The position numbers and the translations under genes are program-made. From NCBI GenBank assembly GCA_964561785.1, contig CAZLRF010000020.1, positions 1 to 64,000 of the forward strand: a DNA stretch of 64,000 nt, in the 5' to 3' direction. The notes beneath the pieces were generated by a model. It had not been told where the DNA came from, did not search any database, and saw only the letters and a list, made by a program, of their open reading frames with translations. The number at the start of each line of letters is the position of its first letter. Within the stretch, counting starts at the first letter, position 1. Origin of the DNA: DATBSL01 sp964561785 (lineage in GTDB: Bacteria; Acidobacteriota; Vicinamibacteria; Fen-336). Shown here piece by piece: positions 42,896 to 51,900 of the stretch.

Positions 42896-45202
42896 GTGTC
42901 CCGCCCCCTCGCCGCCACCCTCGCCCTCATTCTCGCGACGACGCCCGCCCTCGCGCAGGAGGACGCCGCGCCCCCTGCCGCCCCGGCGCGCGGCGCGGCG
43001 GGCGAGGAGCCCCCGCTCGAGCCGGGCGAGATGAAGGTGCGGGCGGAGACGCAGGAGCAGATCGAGAAGGGCCACTTCGCGTGGCGGGGCACGGTGGACC
43101 TGCGGGTGGGGAGCATGCGAATCCTCGCCGACAGGGCCGACGTGTTCGAGGAGCCTGGGCCCGACGGGAGCGTGAAGCGGCGCCTCGTGGCCGAGGGCAA
43201 CGTGGTGTTCATCCGGGGCGCGGAGCGCCTGTCCGGAAGCCGCCTGGAGATGGACGACGCCGGCCGCGGCGTCTTCTTCGACGCGGTGGGATACGTCGAG
43301 CCGGGTGTCTTCGTGGAGGGCCGCCGCGTCGAGCGCGTCGACGACGACACCTACCGCGTCCTCGGCGGCAGGTTCACCTCCTGCTCCCAGCCCAACCCGC
43401 GCTGGGGCTTCACGTCGTCCTCCGCCCGCATCGAGATGGACGACAAGGTCGTGGCGAGGAACGCGGTGTTCCGGGTGAAGGGCGTGCCCGTCCTCTACGC
43501 GCCCTACATCTACTACCCGATCGGAAAGGACGGCCGCTCGACGGGCCTGCTCTTCCCGCACTTCGGCTACTCCAGCACCCGCGGCCTCAACGTGGGCACC
43601 GGCTTCTTCTGGGCGATGGGCCGCAGCGCCGACCAGACGTTCTACGCCGACTACTACTCGAAGATCGGCTACGGGTTCGGCCACGAGCTGCGCTGGTTGC
43701 AGAAGAGCCCCTCGCGGGGGAGCTTCCGCACGTACCTGTTCCGCGTGGACGCCTCCGAGGTCGCGACCGACCCCGGGACCGGCGGGGAAGCGACCACCGG
43801 CACGACCACCGACTACGACATCGACTGGAACGCGCTGCAGGTGCTGCCGGGGAACGTCCGGGCCACGGTGAACGTCCGCAAGTACTCGGACCTGCTCTTC
43901 CAGCAGCGCTTCCAGGACAGCTTCAACCGCGCCACGAACCGCACCGAGCGCTGGTCGGGATCGCTCGAGAAGGACCTCCGGCTCGCCGTCCTCAGCGCCT
44001 ACGCCGACACCACCACCACCTTCTTCGGCACCGACTTCCGCCGCGTCAACGGGCGACTGCCCGGCGTCTCGCTGCGCCGCTTCCCGCGCCAGGTCGGCCT
44101 CGGCGGGATCGTGTTCGGGCTGGAGGCCACCGCCGAGCGGCTCCAGTGGGGCGACGTGGACCGCGTGGACACCTGGAGCCGCTACGACATCGCCCCCACC
44201 GTCTCCCGCCCGTTCTCGCTGAGCTTCCTCGAGCTCAACCCCTCCGCGGGCTACCGCTACACCCGCTACGGCGCGAGCTACGGCCTCGACGAGGAGGGCG
44301 CGAACGCCATCGTGGGCCCTGCTCTCGACCGCAGCTTCTTCGAGGCCCAGCTGGACATGCGGGGCCCGACCTTCTCCCGGGTGTTCGACACGCCCGGATT
44401 CGGCTACTCCGAGCGCTTCAAGCACACGATCGGCCCCGAGGTCTCGTGGACCTACCGCACGCGGGTCGAGGACTTCAACTCGATCCCGAAGTTCGACGGG
44501 GACGACTACTACCTCGGCACGAACCAGATCGCCTACTCGCTCGTCCAGCGCTTCTACGCCAAGCGCCGGGGGCCCACCGGCAAGGCGCTGCCCTACGAGT
44601 TCTTCTCCTGGCGGCTCATGCAGACCTACTACGTCCAGATCGCCGACGGGCAGAACAACTTCGACCCCAACTACTCCTCCTCCGCGTTCGGCCCCGGCTT
44701 CAAGCCGGAGCACCTCTCGCCGCTCATGTCGCGCATGCGCCTGCGGCCCTCGCCCGAGTTCTCCACGGACTTCCACGTGGAGTACGACGTCAACTTCAAG
44801 CAGGTCCGCCGCACGAGCGTCTTCGGGAACCTGCAGCTCCCCCGGGCCGCGATCACCGGGGGCTGGTCGCGCTCGGTGCGGCTGTCGGAGGACCCCGCCC
44901 TGCGGACGGTGGGCGCGCACTCCCTGCGGGGCAACGCGCAGCTCGAGGTCGTCCCCCGGCGGCTCTTCGTGGAGGGGTCGGCCGACTACGACGTGGTCAA
45001 CGACACGCTGTGGCAGCTGCGGGGCCAGCTGCGCTACTCCGTCCAGTGCTGCGGCGTCTCGGTCGAGTACGTCCAGTTCGACTTCAACGGCCGAAACGAG
45101 AGGACGTGGCGCTTCAACCTCGAGCTCGCCAACATCGGCTCGATGGGCAACTTCATGGGCGCGGGCGCCTCCGGGGGCCTCGGCCTCGGGGGCTTCCGGT
45201 GA
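42896..45202 (+). CDS. lptD: LPS-assembly outer-membrane protein LptD
   Basis: A 768-residue outer-membrane protein. Signal peptide RPLAATLALILATTPALAQ; N-terminal OstA-like beta-jelly roll (about 40-180: WRGTVDLRVGSMRILADRAD, VVFIRGAERLSGSRLEMD) that receives LPS from LptA; then the large barrel (GVPVLYAPYIYYPIGKDGRS is an LptD signature; GLLFPHFGYSSTRGLNVG). GTG start at 42896. With LptC/A presumably elsewhere, it shows the cell has a lipopolysaccharide-type outer membrane. The next gene starts in its stop codon (GTGA). Confidence 0.92.
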   Translation: MSRPLAATLALILATTPALAQEDAAPPAAPARGAAGEEPPLEPGEMKVRAETQEQIEKGHFAWRGTVDLRVGSMRILADRADVFEEPGPDGSVKRRLVAEGNVVFIRGAERLSGSRLEMDDAGRGVFFDAVGYVEPGVFVEGRRVERVDDDTYRVLGGRFTSCSQPNPRWGFTSSSARIEMDDKVVARNAVFRVKGVPVLYAPYIYYPIGKDGRSTGLLFPHFGYSSTRGLNVGTGFFWAMGRSADQTFYADYYSKIGYGFGHELRWLQKSPSRGSFRTYLFRVDASEVATDPGTGGEATTGTTTDYDIDWNALQVLPGNVRATVNVRKYSDLLFQQRFQDSFNRATNRTERWSGSLEKDLRLAVLSAYADTTTTFFGTDFRRVNGRLPGVSLRRFPRQVGLGGIVFGLEATAERLQWGDVDRVDTWSRYDIAPTVSRPFSLSFLELNPSAGYRYTRYGASYGLDEEGANAIVGPALDRSFFEAQLDMRGPTFSRVFDTPGFGYSERFKHTIGPEVSWTYRTRVEDFNSIPKFDGDDYYLGTNQIAYSLVQRFYAKRRGPTGKALPYEFFSWRLMQTYYVQIADGQNNFDPNYSSSAFGPGFKPEHLSPLMSRMRLRPSPEFSTDFHVEYDVNFKQVRRTSVFGNLQLPRAAITGGWSRSVRLSEDPALRTVGAHSLRGNAQLEVVPRRLFVEGSADYDVVNDTLWQLRGQLRYSVQCCGVSVEYVQFDFNGRNERTWRFNLELANIGSMGNFMGAGASGGLGLGGFR

Positions 45203-46167
45203 GGCTCCTCCTCACGGGGGCGGGCGGCTTCGTGGGCGGCCACCTCGTCGACTTCCTCCGCGCGGAGCACCCGGAGGTCGAGATCCACGGCGTCGTCCTC
45301 CCCCTCGGCAGCGTGTCCTGGCGGGCCGCCTCCGGGGCGCGCGTGGTGGAGGCCGACCTCGACGACCCGGCGGCGGCCGCCTCCGTCGTCGAGGAGGTGC
45401 GACCGGACCGGATCCTCCACCTCGCCGGGCAGTCGAGCGTCCAGCAGTCCTGGCGGGACCCCGGCGGCACCCTGCGGACGAACGTGCTCGCCATCGTCCA
45501 CCTGCTCGACGCCGCGCGGCGCTGCGGCCTGCGCCCCGACGTGCTCGTGGTCGGCAGCGCCGAGGAGTACGGGGCGGTCCTCCCCGAGGAGCTGCCGATC
45601 CGCGAGAGCGTGCCGCTGCGGCCCGCCTCGCCCTACGCGGTCAGCAAGGTGGCCCAGGGCGCCCTCGCGCTCCTCTACGGCCCGGCGGGGGGCATGCGGG
45701 TCGTCCTGACCCGGACCTTCCACCACACCGGGCCCGGGCGGGGCGAGGCGTTCGCGGAGAGCTCGTTCGCGCGCCAGGTCGCGGAGATCGAGGCCGGGCT
45801 CCGGCCCCCCGTCCTGAAGGTCGGCAACCTCGACGCGGTGCGGGACTTCTCCGACGTGCGCGACGTCGTGCGCGCCTACTGGATGCTCCTCGAGAAGGGC
45901 GAGGGAGCAACGGCGTACAACGTCTGCAGCGGACAGGGACGGAGGATCCGCGAGCTTCTCGAGATGCTCCTCGCCGCCTCCACCGCGCGGGTCGACGTGC
46001 AGGTGGACCCCGCGCGGCTGCGGCCTTCCGACGTCCCGGTCCAGGTGGGCGACGCGTCGCGCCTGCGCGCGGCCACGGGCTGGGAGCCGCGGATCCCGCT
46101 CGAGCGCACGCTCCGCGACCTCCTCGACGACTGGCGCGCGCGCGTCGCCCGGGCCCCCCGGCCGTGA
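45199..46167 (+). CDS. NAD-dependent epimerase/dehydratase (GDP-mannose dehydratase/Rmd-like)
   Basis: A 322-residue extended SDR. Cofactor loop LLLTGAGGFVGGHLVDFL, HLAGQSSVQQSW, VGSAEEYGAVLPEELPI and catalytic Tyr-x3-Lys in SPYAVSKVAQ; FHHTGPGRGEAFAESSFARQ and VGNLDAVRDFSDVRDVVRAY are typical of GDP-4-dehydro-6-deoxymannose reductases and dehydratases. Probably acts on a nucleotide sugar for surface glycan. Coupled to lptD and to the next SDR by 4-base overlaps. Confidence 0.85.
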   Translation: MRLLLTGAGGFVGGHLVDFLRAEHPEVEIHGVVLPLGSVSWRAASGARVVEADLDDPAAAASVVEEVRPDRILHLAGQSSVQQSWRDPGGTLRTNVLAIVHLLDAARRCGLRPDVLVVGSAEEYGAVLPEELPIRESVPLRPASPYAVSKVAQGALALLYGPAGGMRVVLTRTFHHTGPGRGEAFAESSFARQVAEIEAGLRPPVLKVGNLDAVRDFSDVRDVVRAYWMLLEKGEGATAYNVCSGQGRRIRELLEMLLAASTARVDVQVDPARLRPSDVPVQVGDASRLRAATGWEPRIPLERTLRDLLDDWRARVARAPRP

Positions 46168-47168
46168 GGGTCCTCCTCACCGGCGCGACCGGCTTCCTCG
46201 GCCGCACCGTGGCCCGCCGCCTCGCCGCGCGCGGCCACGCGCTGCGCGTCCTCGCCCGCCCGACGAGCCGCCTCGAGGGCCTGCCCGAGGGCTTCGAGGT
46301 CGCGGCGGGCGACGTGACCGACCCGCTCTCGCTCGGCGCGGCCGCCGAGGGCTGCGACGCGGTCCTCCACATGGCGGCCCTCGTGAAGATCTGGGTCCCG
46401 GACGAGGGCCTCTTCGAGACGACGAACGTCGGCGGCGTCCGCAACGCCCTCGCCGCCGCCCGCGCCGCCGGGGCGCGGCTCGTCTACACCTCGTCGTTCA
46501 TCGCCCTCGGCCCCTCGGGCAAAGGCGCCCTCGACGCCTCGCGGCCCCACCCCGGCCCCCCGTACCGCAACGCCTACGAGCGCACGAAGGCCCGGGCCGA
46601 CGCGCTCGCCCGCGAGGCGGCGGCCGCGGGGGAGGACGTCGTCGTCCTCTACCCCGGCGTCGTGTACGGGCCGGGGGAGATGACCGAGGGCAACATCGTC
46701 GCGCGCATGATCGCCGACCACCTGAACGGCCGCCTGCCCGCGCTCGTCGGCCCCGCCGACCGACGGTGGTCCTACGCGTTCGTGGAGGACGTGGCCGAGG
46801 GCCACGTCCTCGCCCTCGAGCGTGCCCGCGCGGGGGACCGCTTCGTCCTCGGGGGCGAGAACGCCACCCTCGCCCGCCTCTTCGATCTCGTGCACGAGGT
46901 CGCGGGGAAGGCGCCGCCCCGCCGGCGGGTCCCCTACGCCGTCGCCTCCCTCGTCGGTCGCGCGCAGTGGCTGTGGGCCGAGATCACCGGCCACCCGCCG
47001 CAGCTCACCCACGGGGAGGTGGGCGTCTTCCGGGAGGAGTGGGCCTGCGACAGCGAGCGGGCGGTCCGCGAGCTGGGCTACTCCCCGCGGACGCTCGCCG
47101 AGGGGCTGCGCGAGACCGTGAGGTGGCTGCGCGAGACGGGCCTCGCTCCGCGTCGGGGCGCGGCGTGA
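46164..47168 (+). CDS. NAD-dependent epimerase, dihydroflavonol-reductase-like
   Basis: A 334-residue extended SDR. Cofactor loop LLTGATGFLGRTVARRLAARG, LHMAALVKIWVPDE, VYTSSFIALGPSGKG and Tyr-x3-Lys in NAYERTKARADALARE; LYPGVVYGPGEMTEGNIVARM. This is the dihydroflavonol-4-reductase/hopanoid-associated sugar epimerase branch. Members next to lipid genes often modify lipid-linked sugars or oxidise sterol-like alcohols. Substrate unknown. It overlaps both neighbours by 4 bases. Confidence 0.82.
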   Translation: MRVLLTGATGFLGRTVARRLAARGHALRVLARPTSRLEGLPEGFEVAAGDVTDPLSLGAAAEGCDAVLHMAALVKIWVPDEGLFETTNVGGVRNALAAARAAGARLVYTSSFIALGPSGKGALDASRPHPGPPYRNAYERTKARADALAREAAAAGEDVVVLYPGVVYGPGEMTEGNIVARMIADHLNGRLPALVGPADRRWSYAFVEDVAEGHVLALERARAGDRFVLGGENATLARLFDLVHEVAGKAPPRRRVPYAVASLVGRAQWLWAEITGHPPQLTHGEVGVFREEWACDSERAVRELGYSPRTLAEGLRETVRWLRETGLAPRRGAA

Positions 47169-48517
47169 GCCTCGAGCGGGGCGAGCTCGCCCGGCGCGTC
47201 GTCCACGTGGGCTGCGTGGCGTTCGCGCTGCTCCTGCGCTTCATGAGCTGGCCGCAGGCGGCGGCGTTCGCCGCCTTCGCCTTCGTCTTCAACTGGCAGG
47301 TCCTGCCGCGCGTCGGCGGGCGCGGGATGTGGCGCGGCCCCGACGTCGCGCGGGGCTACCCGGTCGGGATCCTCGCGTACCCGCTCGCCGTGCTCGGGCT
47401 CGTCCTCGTCTTCCGCGACCGCCTCCACCTGGCCGCCGCCGGGTGGGGCATCCTCGCCGTCGGCGACGGGATGGCCTCCCTCGTCGGTCAGGCCGCGGGC
47501 GGGCCGCGCCTGCCGTGGAACCCCCGCAAGGGCTGGGCGGGCCTCGCCGCGTTCGTGGTCTTCGGGGCCGCGGCCGCCGCGCTGCTCTGGGCGTGGGTGG
47601 CGCGGCTGCCGCTCGACCCCGGCGCCGCCCACTGGCCGCGCACCCTCGGCGTCGCGCTCGCCCTCGCCGCCGCCTGCGCCCTCGTCGAGTCCGTCCCGAC
47701 GACGCTCGACGACAACGTGACGGTGCCGCTCGCCGCCGCCCTCCTCCTGCCGCTGTTCGCCCTCGCCGAGCCCGCCCTCCTCCTCGCGGACCCCCTCTTT
47801 CCGCGCCGCCTCGCCGCGGGGGTGGCCGTCAACGTGGCGATCGCGGTCCCCGCCCTCCTCGCGCGCTCGGTCGACCTCGGCGGCGCCGTGTCCGCCGTCC
47901 TCGTCGGGACCGCGATCACGGCCGGGCTCGGCCTGCCCGGGCTCGCCCTCATGGTCGTGTTCTTCGTGCTCGGCAGCGCCGCCACGAGGCTCGGCTACCG
48001 CGTGAAGGCCGCCCGCGGCATCGCACAGGAGAGGGGCGGGGCGCGGGGCTGGCGCCACGCGTGGGCGAACGGCGGCGTCCCCGCCCTCCTCGCCGTGCTC
48101 GCGGGGATGGCCCCCCCGGGGGTTCGCGACCTGCTGGCGATCGCCTACGCCGCCGCGGTGGCCACCGCCGCCGCCGACACCTGCTCGTCCGAGGTCGGCA
48201 AGGCCTGGGGCCGCCGGACCGTCCTCATCACCACCCTGCGTCCCGTCCCGCCCGGCACCGAGGGGGCGGTCAGCCTCGAGGGGACGCTCGGCGGCTTCGC
48301 GGGCGCCCTCGCGGTCGGGGCGACGGGCGTCGCGGTCGGGCTCTTCGGCTGGCCCGTGGCCCTCCTCGTGGCGGTGTCCGGGCTCCTCGGCAGCCTCGCC
48401 GAGAGCCTGCTCGGCACCTTCGCCGAGCGGCGCGGCTTCATGGACAACGACCTGCTGAACGCGGCCAACACCGCGATCGGCGCCCTCCTCGCGACGCTGA
48501 TCGTGCGCCTGCTATGA
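47165..48517 (+). CDS. Fused phytol/dolichol-kinase-like and DUF92 (phytyl-phosphate-kinase-like) membrane protein
   Basis: A 450-residue polytopic protein built of two families. Residues about 1-205 match the CTP-dependent polyprenol/phytol kinase family (SEC59, VTE5, CDP-diglyceride-synthase-like): AVGDGMASLVGQAAGG and LPWNPRKGWAGLAAF are the signature. Residues about 220-450 match DUF92, the family of plant VTE6: VLVGTAITAGLGLPGLALMV, RGWRHAWANGGVPALLAVL, ADTCSSEVGKAWGRR, PVPPGTEGAVSLEGTLGG and RRGFMDNDLLNAANTAIG. In plants VTE5 makes phytyl-P and VTE6 phytyl-PP. One chain could do both steps on some prenol (inference). It is coupled by 4-base overlaps to the SDR before and the UbiA gene after. 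Confidence 0.82.
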   Translation: MSLERGELARRVVHVGCVAFALLLRFMSWPQAAAFAAFAFVFNWQVLPRVGGRGMWRGPDVARGYPVGILAYPLAVLGLVLVFRDRLHLAAAGWGILAVGDGMASLVGQAAGGPRLPWNPRKGWAGLAAFVVFGAAAAALLWAWVARLPLDPGAAHWPRTLGVALALAAACALVESVPTTLDDNVTVPLAAALLLPLFALAEPALLLADPLFPRRLAAGVAVNVAIAVPALLARSVDLGGAVSAVLVGTAITAGLGLPGLALMVVFFVLGSAATRLGYRVKAARGIAQERGGARGWRHAWANGGVPALLAVLAGMAPPGVRDLLAIAYAAAVATAAADTCSSEVGKAWGRRTVLITTLRPVPPGTEGAVSLEGTLGGFAGALAVGATGVAVGLFGWPVALLVAVSGLLGSLAESLLGTFAERRGFMDNDLLNAANTAIGALLATLIVRLL

Positions 48518-49434
48518 GCAAGATCCGAAGCTACGTCGAGCTCGCCCGCCCCTTCACGCTCCTGCCCCCCGCCCTCGGCGTCGTGAGCGGCGCCGTCACC
48601 GCGTGGGGCGCCCACGGCACCCGCGACGCGGTGAGCGTCGCGACGCTCCTGCCCGTCCTGTGGGGCGCCCTGATGGCGGCGGTCCTCAACTCCGCGAGCA
48701 ACGCGATCAACCAGATCTACGACCTCGAGATCGACCGCGTGAACAAGCCGAGAAGGCCCCTCCCCTCGGGGGCCCTCTCCCTGCGGGAGGCCTGGAGCTT
48801 CACCCTCGCCGGCTACGCCCTCGCCTGGGTCCTCGCCTGGCTCGCCGTGCCCCCCGGCCTCGAGGCCCGGCGCGAGTGCTTCTGGATCGTGGTCTTCACG
48901 AGCGTCCTCGTGTGGGCCTACTCGGCCCCTCCCTTCCGCACCAAGGCCCACGGCATCTGGGCGAACGTCACGATCGCGATCCCGCGGGGCGTCCTCCTCA
49001 AGGTGGCCGGCTGGTCCACCGTGAAGACGGTCCTCGACGTCGAGCCCTGGTTCATCGGGGCGATCTTCGGCCTGTTCGTCCTCGGGGCCTCCACGACCAA
49101 GGACTTCGCGGACATCGAGGGCGACCGGGCGGGGGGGTGCAACACCCTCCCGATCCTCTACGGGGTGAAGAGGGCGGCGTGGATGATCGCGCCGTTCTTC
49201 GTGCTGCCGTTCCTGCTCATCCCGCTCGGCGTGCGGAAGGGGATCCTCACCGGGAGCCCCCTCCTCCTCGACGCCCTCGCCGCCGCGCTCGTGGCCTACG
49301 GCGGCTACACGGTGTACCTCCTCGTCCGGCGCCCGGAGGAGCTCGCGTTCACGGAGAACCACCCCTCGTGGACGCACATGTACCTGATGATGATGGCGGC
49401 GCAGGTCGGCTTCGCGCTCGCCTACGTGCTCTGA
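48514..49434 (+). CDS. UbiA-family prenyltransferase
   Basis: A 306-residue membrane enzyme with about eight or nine hydrophobic segments. The first Asp-rich motif is NAINQIYDLEIDRVNKPRRP followed by LPSG; the second is TTKDFADIEGDRAGGCNTLP. These bind Mg2+ and the prenyl diphosphate. The pattern is closest to the homogentisate-phytyltransferase/chlorophyll-synthase/geranylgeranylglycerol-phosphate group rather than UbiA or MenA proper. The acceptor is unknown. ATG at 48514 overlaps the prenol-kinase stop (ATGA), strongly implying that the kinase product is its donor substrate. Confidence 0.85.
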   Translation: MSKIRSYVELARPFTLLPPALGVVSGAVTAWGAHGTRDAVSVATLLPVLWGALMAAVLNSASNAINQIYDLEIDRVNKPRRPLPSGALSLREAWSFTLAGYALAWVLAWLAVPPGLEARRECFWIVVFTSVLVWAYSAPPFRTKAHGIWANVTIAIPRGVLLKVAGWSTVKTVLDVEPWFIGAIFGLFVLGASTTKDFADIEGDRAGGCNTLPILYGVKRAAWMIAPFFVLPFLLIPLGVRKGILTGSPLLLDALAAALVAYGGYTVYLLVRRPEELAFTENHPSWTHMYLMMMAAQVGFALAYVL

Positions 49435-49448
49435 CCCAGCGGCCGCCC

Positions 49449-50192
49449 TCAGCGGCTCGGCTCGTCGTCGCCGCCGCCGAAGATCTCCCGCAGCGTCGAC
49501 TCGTCGAGCGGCACCGTGTCGGCGGCGGTGATCTCGGCGACCGCGTCGCGGGCCGCCTGCTCCTCGTCGGCGCCGATGAGGTCCTCCGCCGCGGGAGCCG
49601 CCGCCGCTCCCGCTCCCCCCTCCCGGTGCTGCCCGACGAACACGCGCGAGGCCCGGGCCACCCTGCCGTTGAGGCGGTAGCCTCGCAGCACCTCGCGGAC
49701 CACGACGTGGTCGTGCTCCGGCTCCTCGACCGGCTGCGTCCCGACCGCCTCGCTGACCGCGGGGTCGAAGGGCAGGCCGAGCACGGGGATCCGCTCGAGC
49801 CCCTCCTGCTGCAGCGTCTGCAGGAGCTGGGTGCGGACGAGGATGAGCCCGTCGATGAGGGGGTTGCCCGCGTAGGTCTGCTCCGCGGCCTCGAGAGCGC
49901 GGTCGAGGTTGTCGAGGATGTCGATGAACTTGAGGAGGAGCTTCTCGGCGCGGCGGTCGAAGGAGCGCTCGACGTCGCGCGTCACCCGCTCGCGGAAGCC
50001 CTCGTTCTCGGTCTTGACCTTGCGGTAGGCGGCGAGGACCTCGGTGAGGCGGTCCTCGGCGAGGCGGGCCCGCCTCTCGGACTGCTCGACGGCGCCGGCC
50101 TCCGGCGGCGGCTCCAGGGCGGGGGCCGCCGGGGCGGCCGCGTCCTGCTCGTCGTTCCCCGACCCGTCGGTCTCGTCGACGGGATCCTGCAT
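49449..50192 (-). CDS. grpE: Nucleotide exchange factor GrpE
   Basis: A 247-residue co-chaperone for DnaK. Long N-terminal acidic/Pro-rich and coiled-coil part (about 35-90: LTEVLAAYRKVKTENEGFRE), then GrpE helices KLLLKFIDILDNLDRALEAA and the beta-wing with VSEAVGTQPVEEPEHDHVVV, EVLRGYRLNGRVARASRVFVG. Larger than E. coli GrpE through an Ala/Glu-rich C-terminal tail of about 55 residues. dnaK and dnaJ are not adjacent. It runs convergent with the UbiA gene, 14 bases apart. Confidence 0.92.
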   Translation of the reverse strand: MQDPVDETDGSGNDEQDAAAPAAPALEPPPEAGAVEQSERRARLAEDRLTEVLAAYRKVKTENEGFRERVTRDVERSFDRRAEKLLLKFIDILDNLDRALEAAEQTYAGNPLIDGLILVRTQLLQTLQQEGLERIPVLGLPFDPAVSEAVGTQPVEEPEHDHVVVREVLRGYRLNGRVARASRVFVGQHREGGAGAAAAPAAEDLIGADEEQAARDAVAEITAADTVPLDESTLREIFGGGDDEPSR

Positions 50193-50221
50193 CCTCGTGC
50201 CCCCCCGGCCGAATCGGCGGA

Positions 50222-51583
50222 TTATAGCCCCCGCCGGCCGGCAGGGCCAGCGAGGAGCGCCACCACGTCCACCACGTTCGTCCCCGTGGGGCCGGTGACC
50301 AGGAGGTCCCCGAGCGGGCCCAGGAAGCTGCGGGTGTCGCTCGCCTCGAGGAACGCCTCGGGCGGGGCGAGGGAGAGCCGGGCGGCGCGCTCGACCGACG
50401 TGTCGTCGGCCACCCCCCCCGCGCCGTCGCTCGCCCCGTCGACGCCGTCCGTGGCGAGGCTCGCGACCACGGCGGGGCACGGGAAGCCGTGAAGGGCCCG
50501 GGCCGCGGCCACCACGATCTCCTGGTTCCGGCCGCCCTGGCCGTCGCCACGCACCGTGACCGTGGTCTCGCCCCCCGCCAGGAGGCAGACCGGGGGCGCG
50601 GCCGGCCGGCCCGACTCCACGCACTCCCGGAGCACCGCGACCAGCACTCGGGCCGCCTCGCGGGCCTCGCCCTCGAGCCGGGTCGTGAGGACGAGCGGGC
50701 GCAGCCCGAGGCGGCGGGCCTCGCGGGCCGCCGCCTCGACGCTCAGGCGGTTGCTGCCCACGACCCGCGTGGCCGCGCGGCGGAAGAGCGGCTCGCCGGG
50801 CTTCGGCGTCTCCGGGAGCTCCCCCCGCGTCCCGGCTTCGATTCGGGCGCGGACGCTCCCCGGCACCTTCTCGAGGACGCCCCGGTCTCTCAGGACGGCG
50901 AGCGCGTCCGCGAACGTCGTCCGGTCGGGCACGGTCGGTCCCGATGCGATCGTCGAGAGGTCGTCCCCGACCACGTCCGACAGCACCAGCGTGGCCACGC
51001 GGGCGGGCGCGGCCACGCGGGCGAGCCCGCCCCCTTTCAGCCGCGAGAGGTGCTTGCGGACCGCGTTCATCTCGTGGATGGTGGCACCCGAGCGCAGGAG
51101 GAGCGAGGTCGTGCGCGCCTTGTCCTCGAGCGTGACCCCCTCGGCCGGGGCGGGCAGCAGCGCCGAGGCGCCTCCCGAGAGCAGCACGAGGAGCAGGTCG
51201 TCGCGAGAGAGTTCCCGGGCGAGCGCCTCGACCTCGGCGGCCGCGGCGAGCCCCCGCGCGTCGGGGACGGGGTGGCTCGCGGTGAGGAGCCGCACCCGCT
51301 CGAAGGGCGCCTCGGCGGCGGTCGAGACGGCGACGCCCTCGGCGAGACGCCCGCCGAACGCCTCTTCCGCGGCGCGGGCCATCGGCACCGCCGCCTTGCC
51401 CGCGGCCACGAGCACGACCCGGCCCCGGCCGAGGGGGTGGCGCAGGCCGGCGACCTCGAGAACGCCCCCGCGCACCGACAGGTGGCGGCGGACGAGGCGG
51501 TGGGGGTCGGCGGCGCGCAGCGCCTCGGCGAGCAGGGAGCCGGCGGCGGCCCGCAGGCGCGGGCGGCTCCAGCGGGCGGTCAA
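50222..51583 (-). CDS. gckA: Glycerate 2-kinase (GckA / DUF4147-MOFRL)
   Basis: A 453-residue class II glycerate kinase. N-terminal DUF4147: VLVAAGKAAVPMARAAE, SHPVPDARGLAAA, LLVLLSGGASALLPAPAEGV, EMNAVRKHLSRLKGGGLA, LVLSDVVGDDLSTIASGPTVPD. C-terminal MOFRL: LLAGGETTVTVRGDGQGGRNQE, ATDGVDGASDGAGGVADD and DLLVTGPTGTNVVD. It phosphorylates D-glycerate to 2-phosphoglycerate. TTG at 51583 overlaps the stop of the small upstream gene (TTGA); longer in-frame starts would run through that gene. Confidence 0.92.
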   Translation of the reverse strand: MTARWSRPRLRAAAGSLLAEALRAADPHRLVRRHLSVRGGVLEVAGLRHPLGRGRVVLVAAGKAAVPMARAAEEAFGGRLAEGVAVSTAAEAPFERVRLLTASHPVPDARGLAAAAEVEALARELSRDDLLLVLLSGGASALLPAPAEGVTLEDKARTTSLLLRSGATIHEMNAVRKHLSRLKGGGLARVAAPARVATLVLSDVVGDDLSTIASGPTVPDRTTFADALAVLRDRGVLEKVPGSVRARIEAGTRGELPETPKPGEPLFRRAATRVVGSNRLSVEAAAREARRLGLRPLVLTTRLEGEAREAARVLVAVLRECVESGRPAAPPVCLLAGGETTVTVRGDGQGGRNQEIVVAAARALHGFPCPAVVASLATDGVDGASDGAGGVADDTSVERAARLSLAPPEAFLEASDTRSFLGPLGDLLVTGPTGTNVVDVVALLAGPAGRRGL

Positions 51584-51834
51584 TGTGTCAGCCGCGGGTC
51601 GAGGTCGCTCAGGCGGGAGAGGGCGTCGAATCGCTGCAGGACGGTCGCGGCGAGCTCGTGGAACTGCTCGCAGCCGCACAGCTCGTCCAGTCGGCCGAGG
51701 AACGCCCGGCGAACCCGCTCGGCCACCTCCCGGTTCTCCTCGTCGAGGATCCCCGCCGCCTGGAGGTACTCGATGTGGCGGAGGAACTCTTCGCGGTAGA
51801 AGTTCGAGAGGGCCGTCCGTTTCGCCACATCCAT
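51580..51834 (-). CDS. Small conserved-looking hypothetical protein
   Basis: An 84-residue, mostly helical acidic protein (NFYREEFLRHIEYLQAAG, EVAERVRRAFLGRLDELCG). A single Cys pair appears as CGC. No family recognised. Its stop overlaps the TTG start of glycerate kinase, and it has its own sigma70-like promoter, so it is likely real and the leading gene of this pair. Confidence 0.6.
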   Translation of the reverse strand: MDVAKRTALSNFYREEFLRHIEYLQAAGILDEENREVAERVRRAFLGRLDELCGCEQFHELAATVLQRFDALSRLSDLDPRLTH

Positions 51835-51870
51835 CCGTGCCTCCGCCCCGCGCGTCGTTGACGTTTTTTC

Positions 51871-51900
51871 ACGTTAGTCCGAACCCCGCGCCCCTGTCAA
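51871..51900 (-). promoter_or_regulatory. Sigma70-type promoter for the small protein-gckA pair
   Basis: Read on the minus strand: TTGACA (51900-51895), an 18-base spacer and TAACGT (51876-51871). It is 37 bases before the ATG at 51834. The spot is locally AT-rich (a run of six T on the plus strand at 51864-51869). Confidence 0.55.
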
